Source: Nostoc parmelioides FACHB-3921 (GTDB lineage: Bacteria > Cyanobacteriota > Cyanobacteriia > Cyanobacteriales > Nostocaceae). Taken from it: a stretch of DNA of 64,000 nucleotides. Shown piece by piece: positions 33,944-43,552 of the stretch (positions within the stretch are counted from its first letter, which is position 1; each line of letters opens with the position of its first letter). Below the pieces are notes generated by a model, which saw only the letters and a program-made list of their open reading frames with translations, ran no database searches and was not told where the DNA came from. The stretch is from assembly GCF_014696625.1 (NCBI RefSeq), contig NZ_JACJQL010000011.1, positions 1 through 64,000 on the forward strand, in the 5' to 3' direction. Both the position numbers and the translations under genes were made by a program.

Positions 33944-34708
33944 TTAGCCCTTATCCATAGCACCTAACATTTGTAATATTTTGTCGGCGTTGTCCAAGTC
34001 GCCAACCATGCGCCGAATCGGCAAAGGCCAAACTTTCACTAAGGTGGGAGTGGCGGAAACCTGATCAATTTCAGCCTGTTCAGGATTAGTTAAGACATCA
34101 ATCACCTTCATAGTGTAAGGATATCCTAGCGATCGCTCCAATAGTTCATGCAGATTTTTCAAAATCCGTTCTGTATTCGCACTATGTCCAGCCACGAACA
34201 ACCGCAAAACATAGGTTTTGAGTGGCGCTTTTTGGACTGTGATAGCCGGTGGATAATATTTGGGAGCCTGTTCAGACAAGTCTAAGTTGACAATTAAATC
34301 ATGGTCTTCCCATAGTTGGGGGAATGAGGAGCGATAAGTTGATAATACCAGGCGATCGCACAAACCCTCTTGCCAAGGAGATGGTTGCCAAACCAAATCT
34401 CCCGTGCTAAAAATAGCATTCAACACAGCTTGATGTTTCAGTACTCCAGGGGAAGCTTCGGCAAACGTTTTTACCTGCTGCGTCTGAGGGTCTAACCAAT
34501 GGTCAACCGTCGCTGTATAGCAAGGAACTAAAAAATGAGGCGGTTCCGGTAAGTCTAAAATTTCCTGCAATGCAGCACACAAATGGGAATGCCATCGACC
34601 TTGCTTATGAGGGTCGATGCAATAAATTAAATCGCCTCCCGGTGTAAACAAGGCAATACCCTTGTATAACCGAGGTATAGGTAAGTTATCTGGAGTCGAT
34701 TTAGTCAC
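33944..34708 (-). CDS. KaiB-domain protein with unknown N-terminal domain
   Basis: Residues about 165-252 match KaiB closely: YVLRLFVAGHSANTERILKN, MKVIDVLTNPEQAE and ATPTLVKVWPLPIRRMVGDL. Residues 1-160 form an unrecognised domain (GIALFTPGGDLIYCIDPHKQ, HFLVPCYTATVDHW). KaiB-like modules occur in the clock protein KaiB and in the sensor region of SasA, but this protein has no kinase. A role in clock-linked signalling is inference. It lies next to pilT on the same strand, about 160 bases away, with an STRR tract between. Confidence 0.85.
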   Translation of the reverse strand: MTKSTPDNLPIPRLYKGIALFTPGGDLIYCIDPHKQGRWHSHLCAALQEILDLPEPPHFLVPCYTATVDHWLDPQTQQVKTFAEASPGVLKHQAVLNAIFSTGDLVWQPSPWQEGLCDRLVLSTYRSSFPQLWEDHDLIVNLDLSEQAPKYYPPAITVQKAPLKTYVLRLFVAGHSANTERILKNLHELLERSLGYPYTMKVIDVLTNPEQAEIDQVSATPTLVKVWPLPIRRMVGDLDNADKILQMLGAMDKG

Positions 34709-34771
34709 AAGCTCCCAAAACTGAACGGTAATTAGGTTAAGACTTACACAAATGTCATAGATTTCTCATCA

Positions 34772-34818
34772 AGGCTGTCAATAGTCCAAAGTCAAAAACC
34801 TCAACTAATGACTAATGA
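34772..34818. repeat. STRR heptamer tract
   Basis: Degenerate AGTCAATA and CTAATGA units lie between pilT and the KaiB-domain gene. Confidence 0.65.
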
Positions 34819-34868
34819 CATTGAGTTTACCAGTTGCGTAAGTCTTCGCCCTCTACCTTTTACCGTAT

Positions 34869-36167
34869 CTACACTCTTCCTCGCAGGAACTGAGCCATTT
34901 CGTTAGGAGTTGGTGACATTTCCAACGCAGTTTCTTCAGTGATGCGGCCTTCTTGATAGAGATTGAGCAAAGACTGATTCATCGTCACCATCCCATCAAA
35001 ACTAGCTTGCTTCATCAGTTCGCTAATTTCATCATATTTACCATCCTTAATCCATTCCTTGATAGCTTCAGTGTTGATCAAAATATCGTGGAAAGCTGCC
35101 CGTTTACCATCAGTTGTCCGACACAACCCTTGAGCAATCACCGCTACCAAAGACTCTGCTATGGCTATTCGCATAGCATCCTGTTCTTCACCTGAATATA
35201 AATTGAGAATCCGTTCAATAGTTTTTACTGCACTATTGGTGTGTAGGGTTCCCATTACCAAGTGACCAGTTTGAGCCGCTTTCAGTGCTGTATTGACAGT
35301 TTCTTTATCCCGCATTTCCCCCACCAGAATCAAATCTGGATCTTCCCGCAAAGCCGCTTTTAAAGCATTATCAAATTTACGGGTGTGCATTCCCACTTCC
35401 CGTTGCTTAATCAAGGACTTGCGGCTTTGGTGAACAAATTCCACAGGGTCTTCAATAGTAATAATGTGCTTAGGCATTTCTCGATTGATGTAATCAATCA
35501 TTGCCGCCATTGTTGTAGATTTACCAGAACCAGTCGGGCCTGTCACCAAAATTAAACCTTTGTGAGTGTGACAAACATCCCGAAATACCGGTGGTAATCT
35601 CAACTGGTCAATAGAGAGTATCTTCAATGGAATCAACCGCAAAACCATCGAATAGCCTTTGAGAGAATCAAAGACATTAATCCGTACACGGGCAAATTCG
35701 TACTGAGTTGCACCATCAAATTCCAAATGCTCTTGGAAGCGTTGAATTTCTGGCTCAGTCATAATTTCCCGCAACCAACTCATAAAAGTCGCTTTATCGG
35801 TTTCGGGATATTCGGTCGGGTTAATTTCACCTCGGTTGCGATAGCGGGGAACTTCACCGACACCCAAGTGAATATCCGAATAGCCATTATCAAAAGCTTC
35901 TCTAATAATCTGTGCCAAAGTTAAAGGCGAATCATTCGCTGGGGTTGAAATTGGTGGTGGTGTCCCAGGACGATGAGCCGCACTAGGTGGTGGAGGCGGC
36001 GAAGGTTGATTTGCACTCCTATTAACTGATGATAAATCCAAGGTTTGTGTATGTTGGCGTTGGGTAATTAACGATGGTGGTGGCGGTGGTAATGGTGGCG
36101 GTGGTACAGGCGGTATATTACGTGAAGCAACAGGATGGGAATTTGATGGGGACTGGGATTCCGTCAT
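34869..36167 (-). CDS. pilT: Type IV pilus retraction ATPase PilT
   Basis: This 432-residue secretion-type ATPase has a proline-rich N-terminal extension (residues 1-80) that is longer than in typical PilT. The Walker A motif GPTGSGKST is near residue 210, and Walker B LILVGEMRD and the His box HTNSAVKTIERIL follow. The C-terminal segment YDEISELMKQASFDGMVT is that of the PilT clade rather than the extension ATPase PilB. It should power twitching motility with the pilM-N-O-Q gene products encoded at 5351-10638. Confidence 0.94.
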   Translation of the reverse strand: MTESQSPSNSHPVASRNIPPVPPPPLPPPPPSLITQRQHTQTLDLSSVNRSANQPSPPPPPSAAHRPGTPPPISTPANDSPLTLAQIIREAFDNGYSDIHLGVGEVPRYRNRGEINPTEYPETDKATFMSWLREIMTEPEIQRFQEHLEFDGATQYEFARVRINVFDSLKGYSMVLRLIPLKILSIDQLRLPPVFRDVCHTHKGLILVTGPTGSGKSTTMAAMIDYINREMPKHIITIEDPVEFVHQSRKSLIKQREVGMHTRKFDNALKAALREDPDLILVGEMRDKETVNTALKAAQTGHLVMGTLHTNSAVKTIERILNLYSGEEQDAMRIAIAESLVAVIAQGLCRTTDGKRAAFHDILINTEAIKEWIKDGKYDEISELMKQASFDGMVTMNQSLLNLYQEGRITEETALEMSPTPNEMAQFLRGRV

Positions 36168-36871
36168 ATATCTTTATGATTTTGTAGTTATCAACTAGAA
36201 ACAGCAAAAAACTCTCGACAAGGTTCTTATAGCTTTGGAAAGCGGCATTACAGATACCTGATTGCTAAAAACCCGTAAATAACACTTCGTTACAAAGCCA
36301 TTTATAATTTGTATTTTTTATAACCATAAAATAAAAACAGAAATTCTACACTACATCTATATAAACTGGTTTAACCTAAGAATTTCCATAACAACATCAG
36401 CGAATACGCTTACAGTCATTAGTGTTTTTTAAGACAAATAGGGTTTGATAAATAGTTTAATCAACGTAAATGAGAAAGCTACGGCTGAGTTAGCCATAAC
36501 TTACTAGCAATTCACAGCAAAATCATCTGTAGATAATTTGTCTAGCACCACAAAAGAATTATGAGAGACAAATCGATTTTGCATAAGAAATGTTAAGCAA
36601 AATCTAAGTCAAGAGTTTGTAGTGGACTTTTTCAGTCATGGCTTTTGTGTTCTACTCCTCAAGACAGATACTGAAAACTAGATTAATCCTGAAATGTAAA
36701 TCCGGCTTTACATTCATCATTGAAAAAAATTAATTGTAAAGTTTAATAAATAAATGCTCATTTTCTCAGATGGGTTTTATATACTGAAACTTCATTAAAG
36801 TAATCAGTTTATTTCATCAAATCGAAATATTACTGAATACCAAACTCACTGTGTATTTAGGAGGAAAAGTC
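36168..36871. other. Long AT-rich intergenic region
   Basis: About 700 bases with no credible gene. A short inverted repeat AATGTAAA/TTTACATT occurs at 36693-36714. The region may hold the promoter and a long leader for the membrane protein gene at 36872 and the promoter of pilT. Confidence 0.6.
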
Positions 36872-37246
36872 ATGGTTTCGGCTCAGAGCTCTAATCTCGG
36901 TAAGACCTACTCCTTGTTGGTTGTCAAAAGCTTTTTGATATGGACTTTTACGCTGGCAGTGTGCTTGTTGGTTGTGGGTTTTCCATTAGTGGTTTTGATG
37001 GCTACGGTCGGATGTCTGTTGTCAATTGTGTTGCAATCTGTAATGCCTGTCAGTGCGGTTTTATTCGTAGCAGGTAGCTTAATTATGTTTAATGTAATGG
37101 CAGTTTTGATTGCTGCTGGTGTGTTGACATTTAAAGGTGTACATCCCACAGACATTAAATGGTTAAGCTGGTTGCACGGAGAAGAAGAACAAATGGAAAG
37201 CACAATCTATGCTTCCTGCCCTCTTACTTGTGACATCAAAATTTAA
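36872..37246 (+). CDS. Hypothetical small membrane protein
   Basis: The product of about 124 residues has three hydrophobic segments (SFLIWTFTLAVCLLVVGF, LLSIVLQSVMPVSAVLF, IMFNVMAVLIAAGVLTF) and a short soluble tail with CPLTCD. The family is not recognised. The ATG at 36872 is preceded by a perfect AGGAGG (36859-36864) at seven bases, stronger than most in this window, implying high translation. A hairpin with a T-tract follows, so it is a single-gene unit. Confidence 0.75.
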   Translation: MVSAQSSNLGKTYSLLVVKSFLIWTFTLAVCLLVVGFPLVVLMATVGCLLSIVLQSVMPVSAVLFVAGSLIMFNVMAVLIAAGVLTFKGVHPTDIKWLSWLHGEEEQMESTIYASCPLTCDIKI

Positions 37247-37281
37247 GTTTCTCACCACAAATTCGACAAACAGTACATCTG

Positions 37282-37302
37282 CCCGGTCAAGCCGGGTTTT
37301 TT
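37282..37302 (+). terminator. Rho-independent terminator
   Basis: Arms CCCGG and CCGGG with a five-base loop are followed by TTTTTT about 36 bases after the membrane protein stop. Confidence 0.85.
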
Positions 37303-37352
37303 CATGTCTATATTTGGGATTGGAGACAACAGACGCGATGAATATTTCGGAC

Positions 37353-37412
37353 AGACGCGATAAATCGCGTCTCTAACAACTGACAATTGTACAGACGCGA
37401 TTTATCGCGTCT
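37353..37412. repeat. Two GACGCGAT hairpins in tandem
   Basis: Two copies of AGACGCGA-(4 bases)-TCGCGTCT lie at 37353-37372 and 37393-37412, with a half copy at 37331. They belong to the same family as the hairpins at 19897 and 21463 and run up to the helicase start. Confidence 0.85.
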
Positions 37413-37419
37413 CCAACTA

Positions 37420-39588
37420 ATGACTAATGCCTTCAACAGACTTGCGCCTTTTATTCAAGAATATATTTATCATCATCAATGGACTGAATTAAGACCAGTT
37501 CAAACGGCAGCTTGTGAGGTGGTATTTGACACCGATGCCCATTTATTAATTGCCGCCGCCACAGCTGCGGGGAAAACAGAGGCGGCTTTTTTACCAGTTT
37601 TAACTCTGTTGTACAACAATCCCGCCAGCACCATAGGCGCACTATACATAGGCCCTATCAAAGCTTTAATTAATGACCAATTTGCACGCCTCAATGATTT
37701 ATTAAGATTAGCGGACATCCCGGTTTACCATTGGCATGGTGATGTGGCGCAAAGTCGCAAAAATAAACTTTTACAAAATCCCCAAGGGATTCTCCAAATT
37801 ACACCAGAATCTTTAGAAAGTTTATTAGTCAATAAACATAAAGAAATATTACGTTTATTTGGCGATTTAAGATTTGTAATTATCGATGAAATTCATGCCT
37901 TTATGGGTTCGGAACGCGGTTGTCAAATTATTTGTCAATTGCAGCGTTTGGCCAATTTAACCAAAACTCAACCCCGCCGCATTGGTTTATCAGCAACTTT
38001 AGGTGATTATTCAATGGCGGAAGATTGGCTGCGTTTGGGAACTGATAAACAAGTAATTACACCAAAAGTAGAAGCAGGAAAACGCCAGATTAAATTAGCG
38101 TTAGAACACTTTTATATAGCGCATGATGTAGATGAAGCAGAAGCCACAGCCTATGAACAATATATTTTTAATCTGAGTCAATCTCGCAAATGTTTAATTT
38201 TCGCAAACAATCGTACACAAACTGAATCAATAATTGCTTCTTTGCGACAAATTGCCAGTCAACAAGCACAGCCAGATATATATCATGTACATCATGGGAG
38301 TATATCTGCTAGCTTACGACAAGTAGCAGAAAATGCTATGCGCAAACCCCATAATCCGGCGGTGACTGCGGCTACTCTGACTTTAGAGTTAGGTATAGAT
38401 ATAGGTCATTTGGAACGAGTGATTCAATTAGAATCGCCCCTTTCTGTAGCGAGTTTTTTACAACGTTTGGGGCGTGCGGGTAGAAGGGGTGAGGCTGCTG
38501 ATATGCGCTTTATTTGTGCTGAGGATGAAATTTTAGCAGAAGCACCTTTACCAGAGCAAATTCCTTGGCAACTGTTACAGTGTATAGCGATTATTCAACT
38601 TTATTTAGAAGAACGTTGGATTGAACCTATTAAGCCAATTAAATATCCTTTGAGTTTGTTATATCACCAAACAATGAGTATTTTAGTTGCAGTGGGGGAA
38701 ATTTCCCCTGCTGCTTTAGCTAAACAGGTTTTAAGTTTGCCCCCATTTGCGGCTATTTCTCAGGAAGATTTTAAGTTACTGTTGCGTTATTTAATTGATA
38801 TTGGTCATATTCAACATACTGAACAAAATAAATTAATTCTGGGTTTAGCAGGGGAAAGAATAGTTGGTAAGTTTCAATTTTATGCTGTGTTTGCAGAGAA
38901 TAAAGAATATACCGTTAAACAAGGTACAAAGGAAATTGGTAGTATCGCTACACCGCCAGTTGTTGGTAAACAGTTTGCTTTAGCAGGGGTAACATGGGAA
39001 GTTACAGAAATTGACTTTAAAAAAAGAGTAGTTATAGTTAAGCAAGTGGAAGGTAAGGCTACAAGTTATTGGCGTGGCGGTAGTGGTACGATTCACACGA
39101 AGGTTTTGCAACGGATGCGCCGTGTGTTATTAGAAGATATAGAATATAGCTATTTGCAAAAAAATGCCCTCCAACGTTTACGAAAAGTTCGGGAATTGGT
39201 AAAAGAAGTTGGATTGGATAAGCAGCATATTTTGCAGTTAGAAAAAGGTAGATGTTGTATCTTTCCTTGGATGGGTACTGTGGCTTATCGCACTTTGGAA
39301 AGGTTACTGAATAATTTTTGTCGAGAATCTTTGGAAATTAGTAGTATTGGTGGGGTCAATCCCTATTATTTGACAATTAAGTTAGGTAAGGGAAAATTTA
39401 AATATCTTCAGCCAGAGATTGTCTCTTTGTGTGAGCAAAGAATTATGAGCGAAGATTTGATAAGTTCGGCAGAAGCACCAGAGATGCGAAAGTATGATGA
39501 GTTTATTCCTCATCCACTGTTGCGAAAAGCTTTTGCTTATGACTATTTGGATATGGATGAAATGAGAAGGGTAATTGGTAATTGGTAA
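37420..39588 (+). CDS. Lhr-like DEAD/DEAH-box helicase
   Basis: This superfamily 2 helicase of about 722 residues has motif I AATAAGKTEA (near residue 52), motif Ia YIGPIKALINDQF, motif II DEIHAF, motif III LSATLG and motif VI QRLGRAGRRGEA. The layout resembles Lhr-type ATP-dependent helicases with a long C-terminal region; it is likely to act in DNA or RNA repair, but the substrate is unknown. The ATG at 37420 lies just past the repeat tract, and a TTG upstream would begin inside the repeats. No nuclease or methyltransferase is adjacent, so a defence role is not supported. Confidence 0.88.
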   Translation: MTNAFNRLAPFIQEYIYHHQWTELRPVQTAACEVVFDTDAHLLIAAATAAGKTEAAFLPVLTLLYNNPASTIGALYIGPIKALINDQFARLNDLLRLADIPVYHWHGDVAQSRKNKLLQNPQGILQITPESLESLLVNKHKEILRLFGDLRFVIIDEIHAFMGSERGCQIICQLQRLANLTKTQPRRIGLSATLGDYSMAEDWLRLGTDKQVITPKVEAGKRQIKLALEHFYIAHDVDEAEATAYEQYIFNLSQSRKCLIFANNRTQTESIIASLRQIASQQAQPDIYHVHHGSISASLRQVAENAMRKPHNPAVTAATLTLELGIDIGHLERVIQLESPLSVASFLQRLGRAGRRGEAADMRFICAEDEILAEAPLPEQIPWQLLQCIAIIQLYLEERWIEPIKPIKYPLSLLYHQTMSILVAVGEISPAALAKQVLSLPPFAAISQEDFKLLLRYLIDIGHIQHTEQNKLILGLAGERIVGKFQFYAVFAENKEYTVKQGTKEIGSIATPPVVGKQFALAGVTWEVTEIDFKKRVVIVKQVEGKATSYWRGGSGTIHTKVLQRMRRVLLEDIEYSYLQKNALQRLRKVRELVKEVGLDKQHILQLEKGRCCIFPWMGTVAYRTLERLLNNFCRESLEISSIGGVNPYYLTIKLGKGKFKYLQPEIVSLCEQRIMSEDLISSAEAPEMRKYDEFIPHPLLRKAFAYDYLDMDEMRRVIGNW

Positions 39589-39605
39589 TTTGTGGAGTTG
39601 CTAGC

Positions 39606-39632
39606 TCCCCGACTTCTTCAAGAAGTCGGGGA
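39606..39632. terminator. CCCCGAC-type hairpin
   Basis: Perfect 13-bp arms with one spacer base follow the helicase stop by about 17 bases and face the convergent pentapeptide gene. It could act as a bidirectional terminator. It is preceded by GTTGCTAGCTCC, also found at 29280. Confidence 0.75.
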
Positions 39633-39665
39633 ACTGACCGAAAATCATTGCTATGAACTTATAAG

Positions 39666-40265
39666 TTAGGGACAGAATAATGTATCGCGGGTTTCTCTTC
39701 CTGTGGTGGGATTAGTGCCTTTGGCAACTTTACATAATTTTTTCTGCTCGTCTGGACGTAAGAGTACGTCGGTGAAGTCTGCACCGTCAATGATTGCTCC
39801 ATCGAATTTGGTGCTGGCGGCGAAGGCTCCTTCGAGTATTGCATTTGTTAAGTTGGCTTTGATGAGACGAGCTGAGTCTAAGGTGGCGTTTGTGAGGTTG
39901 CTTCCTTCTAAATTAGCTGACTCTAAGTTAGCGGCGAAGAAGCTAACACCAGTTAAATTAGATTTACTAAAGTTACTCTGGCGCAAGTTAGCTTTGGTAA
40001 AACTAGAGTCTGTTAAATCTCGTCCTGAAAAATCTGCTTCCACTAAAATTTCTTTGTTGTACTCCAGTGCAAAAGCTGGGGGTGTGCAACCGACAATTGT
40101 GATTATGCCAAATAGTCCCCAAAGTAATAAGCTAAGTATGCTGAGGCTGAGTTGTTGAAATTGTTTCTGGTCTAGACCGAGTAGAGTTGTGGTTAAGTCG
40201 GCTAGGTAATACGATATACGATCGCTTAATTTACTTAATTTCGATTTCATGATACTTTTACCCAA
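39666..40265 (-). CDS. Pentapeptide-repeat protein, exported
   Basis: The product of about 199 residues has an N-terminal hydrophobic segment (LSILSLLLWGLFGIITIVG) and then about fifteen A(D/N)LXX-type pentapeptides, for example ANLRQSNFSKSNLTG and ANLESANLEGSNL. The C-terminal tail DTLFCP is shared with many cyanobacterial pentapeptide proteins. A TTG at 40265 follows AAGGAGG (40274-40280) at eight bases and is taken as the start; the ATG at 40250 is the alternative. It is the last gene after the ABC importer genes on the same strand. Confidence 0.75.
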   Translation of the reverse strand: MGKSIMKSKLSKLSDRISYYLADLTTTLLGLDQKQFQQLSLSILSLLLWGLFGIITIVGCTPPAFALEYNKEILVEADFSGRDLTDSSFTKANLRQSNFSKSNLTGVSFFAANLESANLEGSNLTNATLDSARLIKANLTNAILEGAFAASTKFDGAIIDGADFTDVLLRPDEQKKLCKVAKGTNPTTGRETRDTLFCP

Positions 40266-40282
40266 TGGCGAACCCTCCTTCA

Positions 40283-41566
40283 TCACATTATCCTGATCTT
40301 GGGCGCATTGAGATAAGCTTGGGGATTTTCCGGATTAAATTCTAAGCCATTAAAGAATTTCTCTACCCCCCGTGATGTACTGGCGGGAATCGCTGACTGT
40401 TGACCGATGAACTTAGCAGCTTCTCGCCACAAATCTTCACGATTGACGGCATCAATTAGGGGTTTGGTGTCAAAATCGGGGGAACGATAACCCCAGCGCA
40501 TATCTTCAATGAGAAACCATAAATCATGGCTTTTGAAAGGATAGGAAGCATTTTCCCGCCAGTATTTGATGCCATGGGGGCTATTTTCCACTATCCGCCC
40601 ATTACCATAATCAAACTTACCTAAGAGGCGATCGCGTGTCAAGTCACTTTTCACGCCAATCCATTGCCGTTGTGACACTATTTGGAACAGTTCCTCTTTA
40701 TTTTCTGGCTTATCACACCAGATTTGCGCCTCTAAAAATGCCGCCAGCATAGCTTTTGCCGCCTTCGGATATTTATCAACCCACTCAGCCCGTACTCCTA
40801 AAGCTTTCTCTGGGTGATTAGGCCACAACTCCCCAGTTGTCACAGTTGAGTAACCAAGCCCTTGTTTAATTAATCGGTGATGCCAAGGGTCAACTACACA
40901 GAATGCTTCCATACTACCACTACGCATACTTGCAACCATCTGTGGAGGGGCAATGACAATTACTGATAAATCACGGTCTGGGTCTATTCCACCATAAGCT
41001 AACCACCAACGCATAAAAAAATCACCTGTTACCCGGCGATAAGGCACTGCACAACGCACAGTTTCCCCAGTTTTCGTTTTTTGGGCAAAGGCTGATTTTA
41101 AGGGAGAACTATCTATACTCAGGTTTAAATTTTTGTAGCTATTAGCAACTGATATCCCTTGTCCGTTCACATTCATTCTGGCCAAGATATACATGGGGAT
41201 TTTTCGCCCATAGCTAATTTCCCCAGTAGCCATGAGGTACACCATCGGAAACAGCAAATGCCCACCATCTAACCCCTCATCGGCTGCACCTAACATGAGT
41301 TTGTCGCGCATGACTGCCCAGGAAGGTTGTTTGACAACATTAATATCGGGCATTCCATGTTTAGCAAAAAAGCCTTTGGCTTTGGCAATAATTAAAGGAC
41401 AGCAGCTAGTAACAGGTAAAAATCCTAGTGTGGCTGTGGTTACTTCTGGGGTGTCACTATAGCCAGCATAAACACCAGAATTTAACTGAGTTTTGGCAAT
41501 AGTGGCATGAGTCAGTGCAGCTGCACCGACAGTTGTGATAAATTGTCGCCTGTTAAACTTTGGCAT
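40283..41566 (-). CDS. NrtA/CmpA-type ABC substrate-binding protein
   Basis: The protein of about 427 residues matches the nitrate/bicarbonate/sulfonate binding family. It has a twin-arginine-like leader (FNRRQFITTVGAAAL) near the N-terminus and the family stretches WAVMRDKLMLG, DGGHLLFPMVYLMATG and MRWWLAYGGIDPD. Ligand residues that separate nitrate from bicarbonate binders cannot be judged without alignment. The ATG at 41566 puts the Arg pair at residues 5-6. Its operon partners are the ATPase at 41774 and the permease at 42618; a gap of about 200 bases precedes it. Confidence 0.88.
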   Translation of the reverse strand: MPKFNRRQFITTVGAAALTHATIAKTQLNSGVYAGYSDTPEVTTATLGFLPVTSCCPLIIAKAKGFFAKHGMPDINVVKQPSWAVMRDKLMLGAADEGLDGGHLLFPMVYLMATGEISYGRKIPMYILARMNVNGQGISVANSYKNLNLSIDSSPLKSAFAQKTKTGETVRCAVPYRRVTGDFFMRWWLAYGGIDPDRDLSVIVIAPPQMVASMRSGSMEAFCVVDPWHHRLIKQGLGYSTVTTGELWPNHPEKALGVRAEWVDKYPKAAKAMLAAFLEAQIWCDKPENKEELFQIVSQRQWIGVKSDLTRDRLLGKFDYGNGRIVENSPHGIKYWRENASYPFKSHDLWFLIEDMRWGYRSPDFDTKPLIDAVNREDLWREAAKFIGQQSAIPASTSRGVEKFFNGLEFNPENPQAYLNAPKIRIM

Positions 41567-41773
41567 ATTAACTCTGAGGGAATTTAAATGATAATTTTTC
41601 AACTCAAAGGTACGCAGAGTTTTGCTAAAGTTAGTTCACAAGAAATGAAGTATCTATAAATAGGGCTTACGCACGAAAACACAAGATTAAGGGTTTAGAT
41701 AAGGGTATGGGGGTATGAATACTTGAAACCCTTACACCCGGTCTCAACAGAAAGTCTGGGTACGTAAGTCCTA

Positions 41774-42565
41774 CTATACTTGTAAGCGTTTAGCTTGTTC
41801 TTGACCTTGTAAAAATTGCATTAATTGTTGGCGTAGGTGATGATATTCGGGACTATCTCTAATTTCTAGAGAACGGGGATGTTCAAAGGGGATATCCAAG
41901 ATTTGACCGATGGTTGCGGCTGGGCCATTTTTCAACATCACTACTTGATCTGAGAGTAATAATGCTTCATCTACATCATGCGTCACCATGATGGTTGTGA
42001 TGTGGTAAATGTCACAGATACGCATTAATTCTACTTGCAAGGAACCACGGGTGAGGGCATCTAATGCGCCAAATGGTTCGTCGAGTAAGAGTAACTTGGG
42101 TTGTACAGCCAAAGCACGGGCTAAGGCCACACGTTGTTTCATCCCTCCCGATAGTTGCGCTGGTTTTTTCTGGGCTGCGTCTTTTAAACCAACCATCTCT
42201 AGGTGAGAGGCGATAATCTCACGGCGTTCATTTTTGGATTTCCGAGGCATGGCTTTATCGACGAACAAAGCCACATTTTCCCAAGCGGTGAGCCAGGGTA
42301 ATAAGGAATAATTCTGGAATACTACCATGCGATCGCGGAATGGTCTTTTTACTATTTGACCATCGACTTGTATCTGTCCTTGAGTCGGTTTTTCTAAACC
42401 AGCTACGATATTTAAAAGGGTCGATTTACCACAACCAGAATGCCCAATCAAAGATACAAAATTTCCCTGCTGAATTTCTAAGTTGATATCTTTGAGAACA
42501 ATATTCTTATTACCATCCTGAACAAATTCCTTTTTTATATCTTTGATGTTTACAAAACTAGACAT
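41774..42565 (-). CDS. NrtD/SsuB-type ABC transporter ATPase
   Basis: This 263-residue ATPase has Walker A GHSGCGKSTLLN, Q-loop FQNYSLLPW, signature LSGGMKQRVALARA and Walker B LLLLDEPFGALD. It belongs to the nitrate/sulfonate/taurine importer group. It is a single ATPase, not fused to a binding-protein domain as NrtC or CmpC are. The gene lies 50 bases after the permease gene. The substrate of the importer is undetermined. Confidence 0.93.
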   Translation of the reverse strand: MSSFVNIKDIKKEFVQDGNKNIVLKDINLEIQQGNFVSLIGHSGCGKSTLLNIVAGLEKPTQGQIQVDGQIVKRPFRDRMVVFQNYSLLPWLTAWENVALFVDKAMPRKSKNERREIIASHLEMVGLKDAAQKKPAQLSGGMKQRVALARALAVQPKLLLLDEPFGALDALTRGSLQVELMRICDIYHITTIMVTHDVDEALLLSDQVVMLKNGPAATIGQILDIPFEHPRSLEIRDSPEYHHLRQQLMQFLQGQEQAKRLQV

Positions 42566-42617
42566 AGTATTTACTTTTAATTACTAGAAAAAGTGCTGAC
42601 TAATACCCGTTTATAAC

Positions 42618-43439
42618 TTACTCTTGAGGAGTCACTTTTTCGGAAATATAGGACATGATTTTGTCTAACACCAAACCCACAGCACCCAAATAAACAATTG
42701 CCAAAATCATTTCATGAATATTCGCATTGTTGTAAGCATCCACAATGAAAAAGCCAATTCCATCATCAGATAGCAACATTTCGGCGGCGACAACTGCTAA
42801 CCACGATAGACCAATGGCAATTCTCAACCCGGTAAATATATAGGGTAAAGTTGCGGGTAAAAGGATTTTGTAAAAATTTTCTAACGGTGATAAACCCAAC
42901 AACTTAGAAACATTTCTATAATCTTTGGGGACAAGCTTGACACCTAATGCGGTATTCAAAATAATCGGCCAAATAGCAGTGATACAAATTACAAAAATAG
43001 CTGAGGGATTAGGTTTGAGAAATACCGCTTGTGCTAATGGTAGCCAAGCCAAAGGAGCAACAGGACGCAGTAATTGTATGAGTGGGTCGATGGCTTTTCT
43101 ACAAAAGCTATTTAAGCTAATAATGAACCCGATGGGAATACCTATTAATGTAGCCAGCAAGTAACCAACAACTACTCGCTTGAGACTAGCGAGAATTAGC
43201 CAGAAAAAACCTTTATTATTACCACCTTTATAAAAAAACGGGTCTTTAATCAAATCCCAAGTATTGTTGATAACTGCAAGCGGCGACGGCAAAGATGTAT
43301 CAGGACGCAAGCTTAAAAAATGCCAGGATATCAAAAAAATACAAATGCCAAATATAGAAGGAAATACCTGCATTAGCCTTTGGTAAGATACTATTGCTAT
43401 TCGCTGGATAAAATTTTTATACCTAGCTTGTGAGTACAT
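42618..43439 (-). CDS. NrtB/SsuC-type ABC transporter permease
   Basis: This 273-residue permease has about six hydrophobic segments. The EAA-like loop that contacts the ATPase is recognisable in GLSPLENFYKILLPATLPYIFTGL, abbreviated here to its core LLPATLPYIFTGLR. It is the first gene of the permease-ATPase-binding-protein set on the minus strand. The combination is typical of nitrate, bicarbonate, sulfonate or taurine import. Confidence 0.92.
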   Translation of the reverse strand: MYSQARYKNFIQRIAIVSYQRLMQVFPSIFGICIFLISWHFLSLRPDTSLPSPLAVINNTWDLIKDPFFYKGGNNKGFFWLILASLKRVVVGYLLATLIGIPIGFIISLNSFCRKAIDPLIQLLRPVAPLAWLPLAQAVFLKPNPSAIFVICITAIWPIILNTALGVKLVPKDYRNVSKLLGLSPLENFYKILLPATLPYIFTGLRIAIGLSWLAVVAAEMLLSDDGIGFFIVDAYNNANIHEMILAIVYLGAVGLVLDKIMSYISEKVTPQE

Positions 43440-43552
43440 TTATTTATAGCCTCAAGAAGTAATGATTCAGTAATTAAAAATATTCAAGTTGTTGAAACCA
43501 TTAAGAGTATAATTTTTGCGTCCATCATCTCAATATACGTACTAGATTCGAT

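Noticed and set aside
37420..39588. Helicase considered as part of a DNA defence system
   Set aside because: No methyltransferase, nuclease or other defence gene is adjacent.
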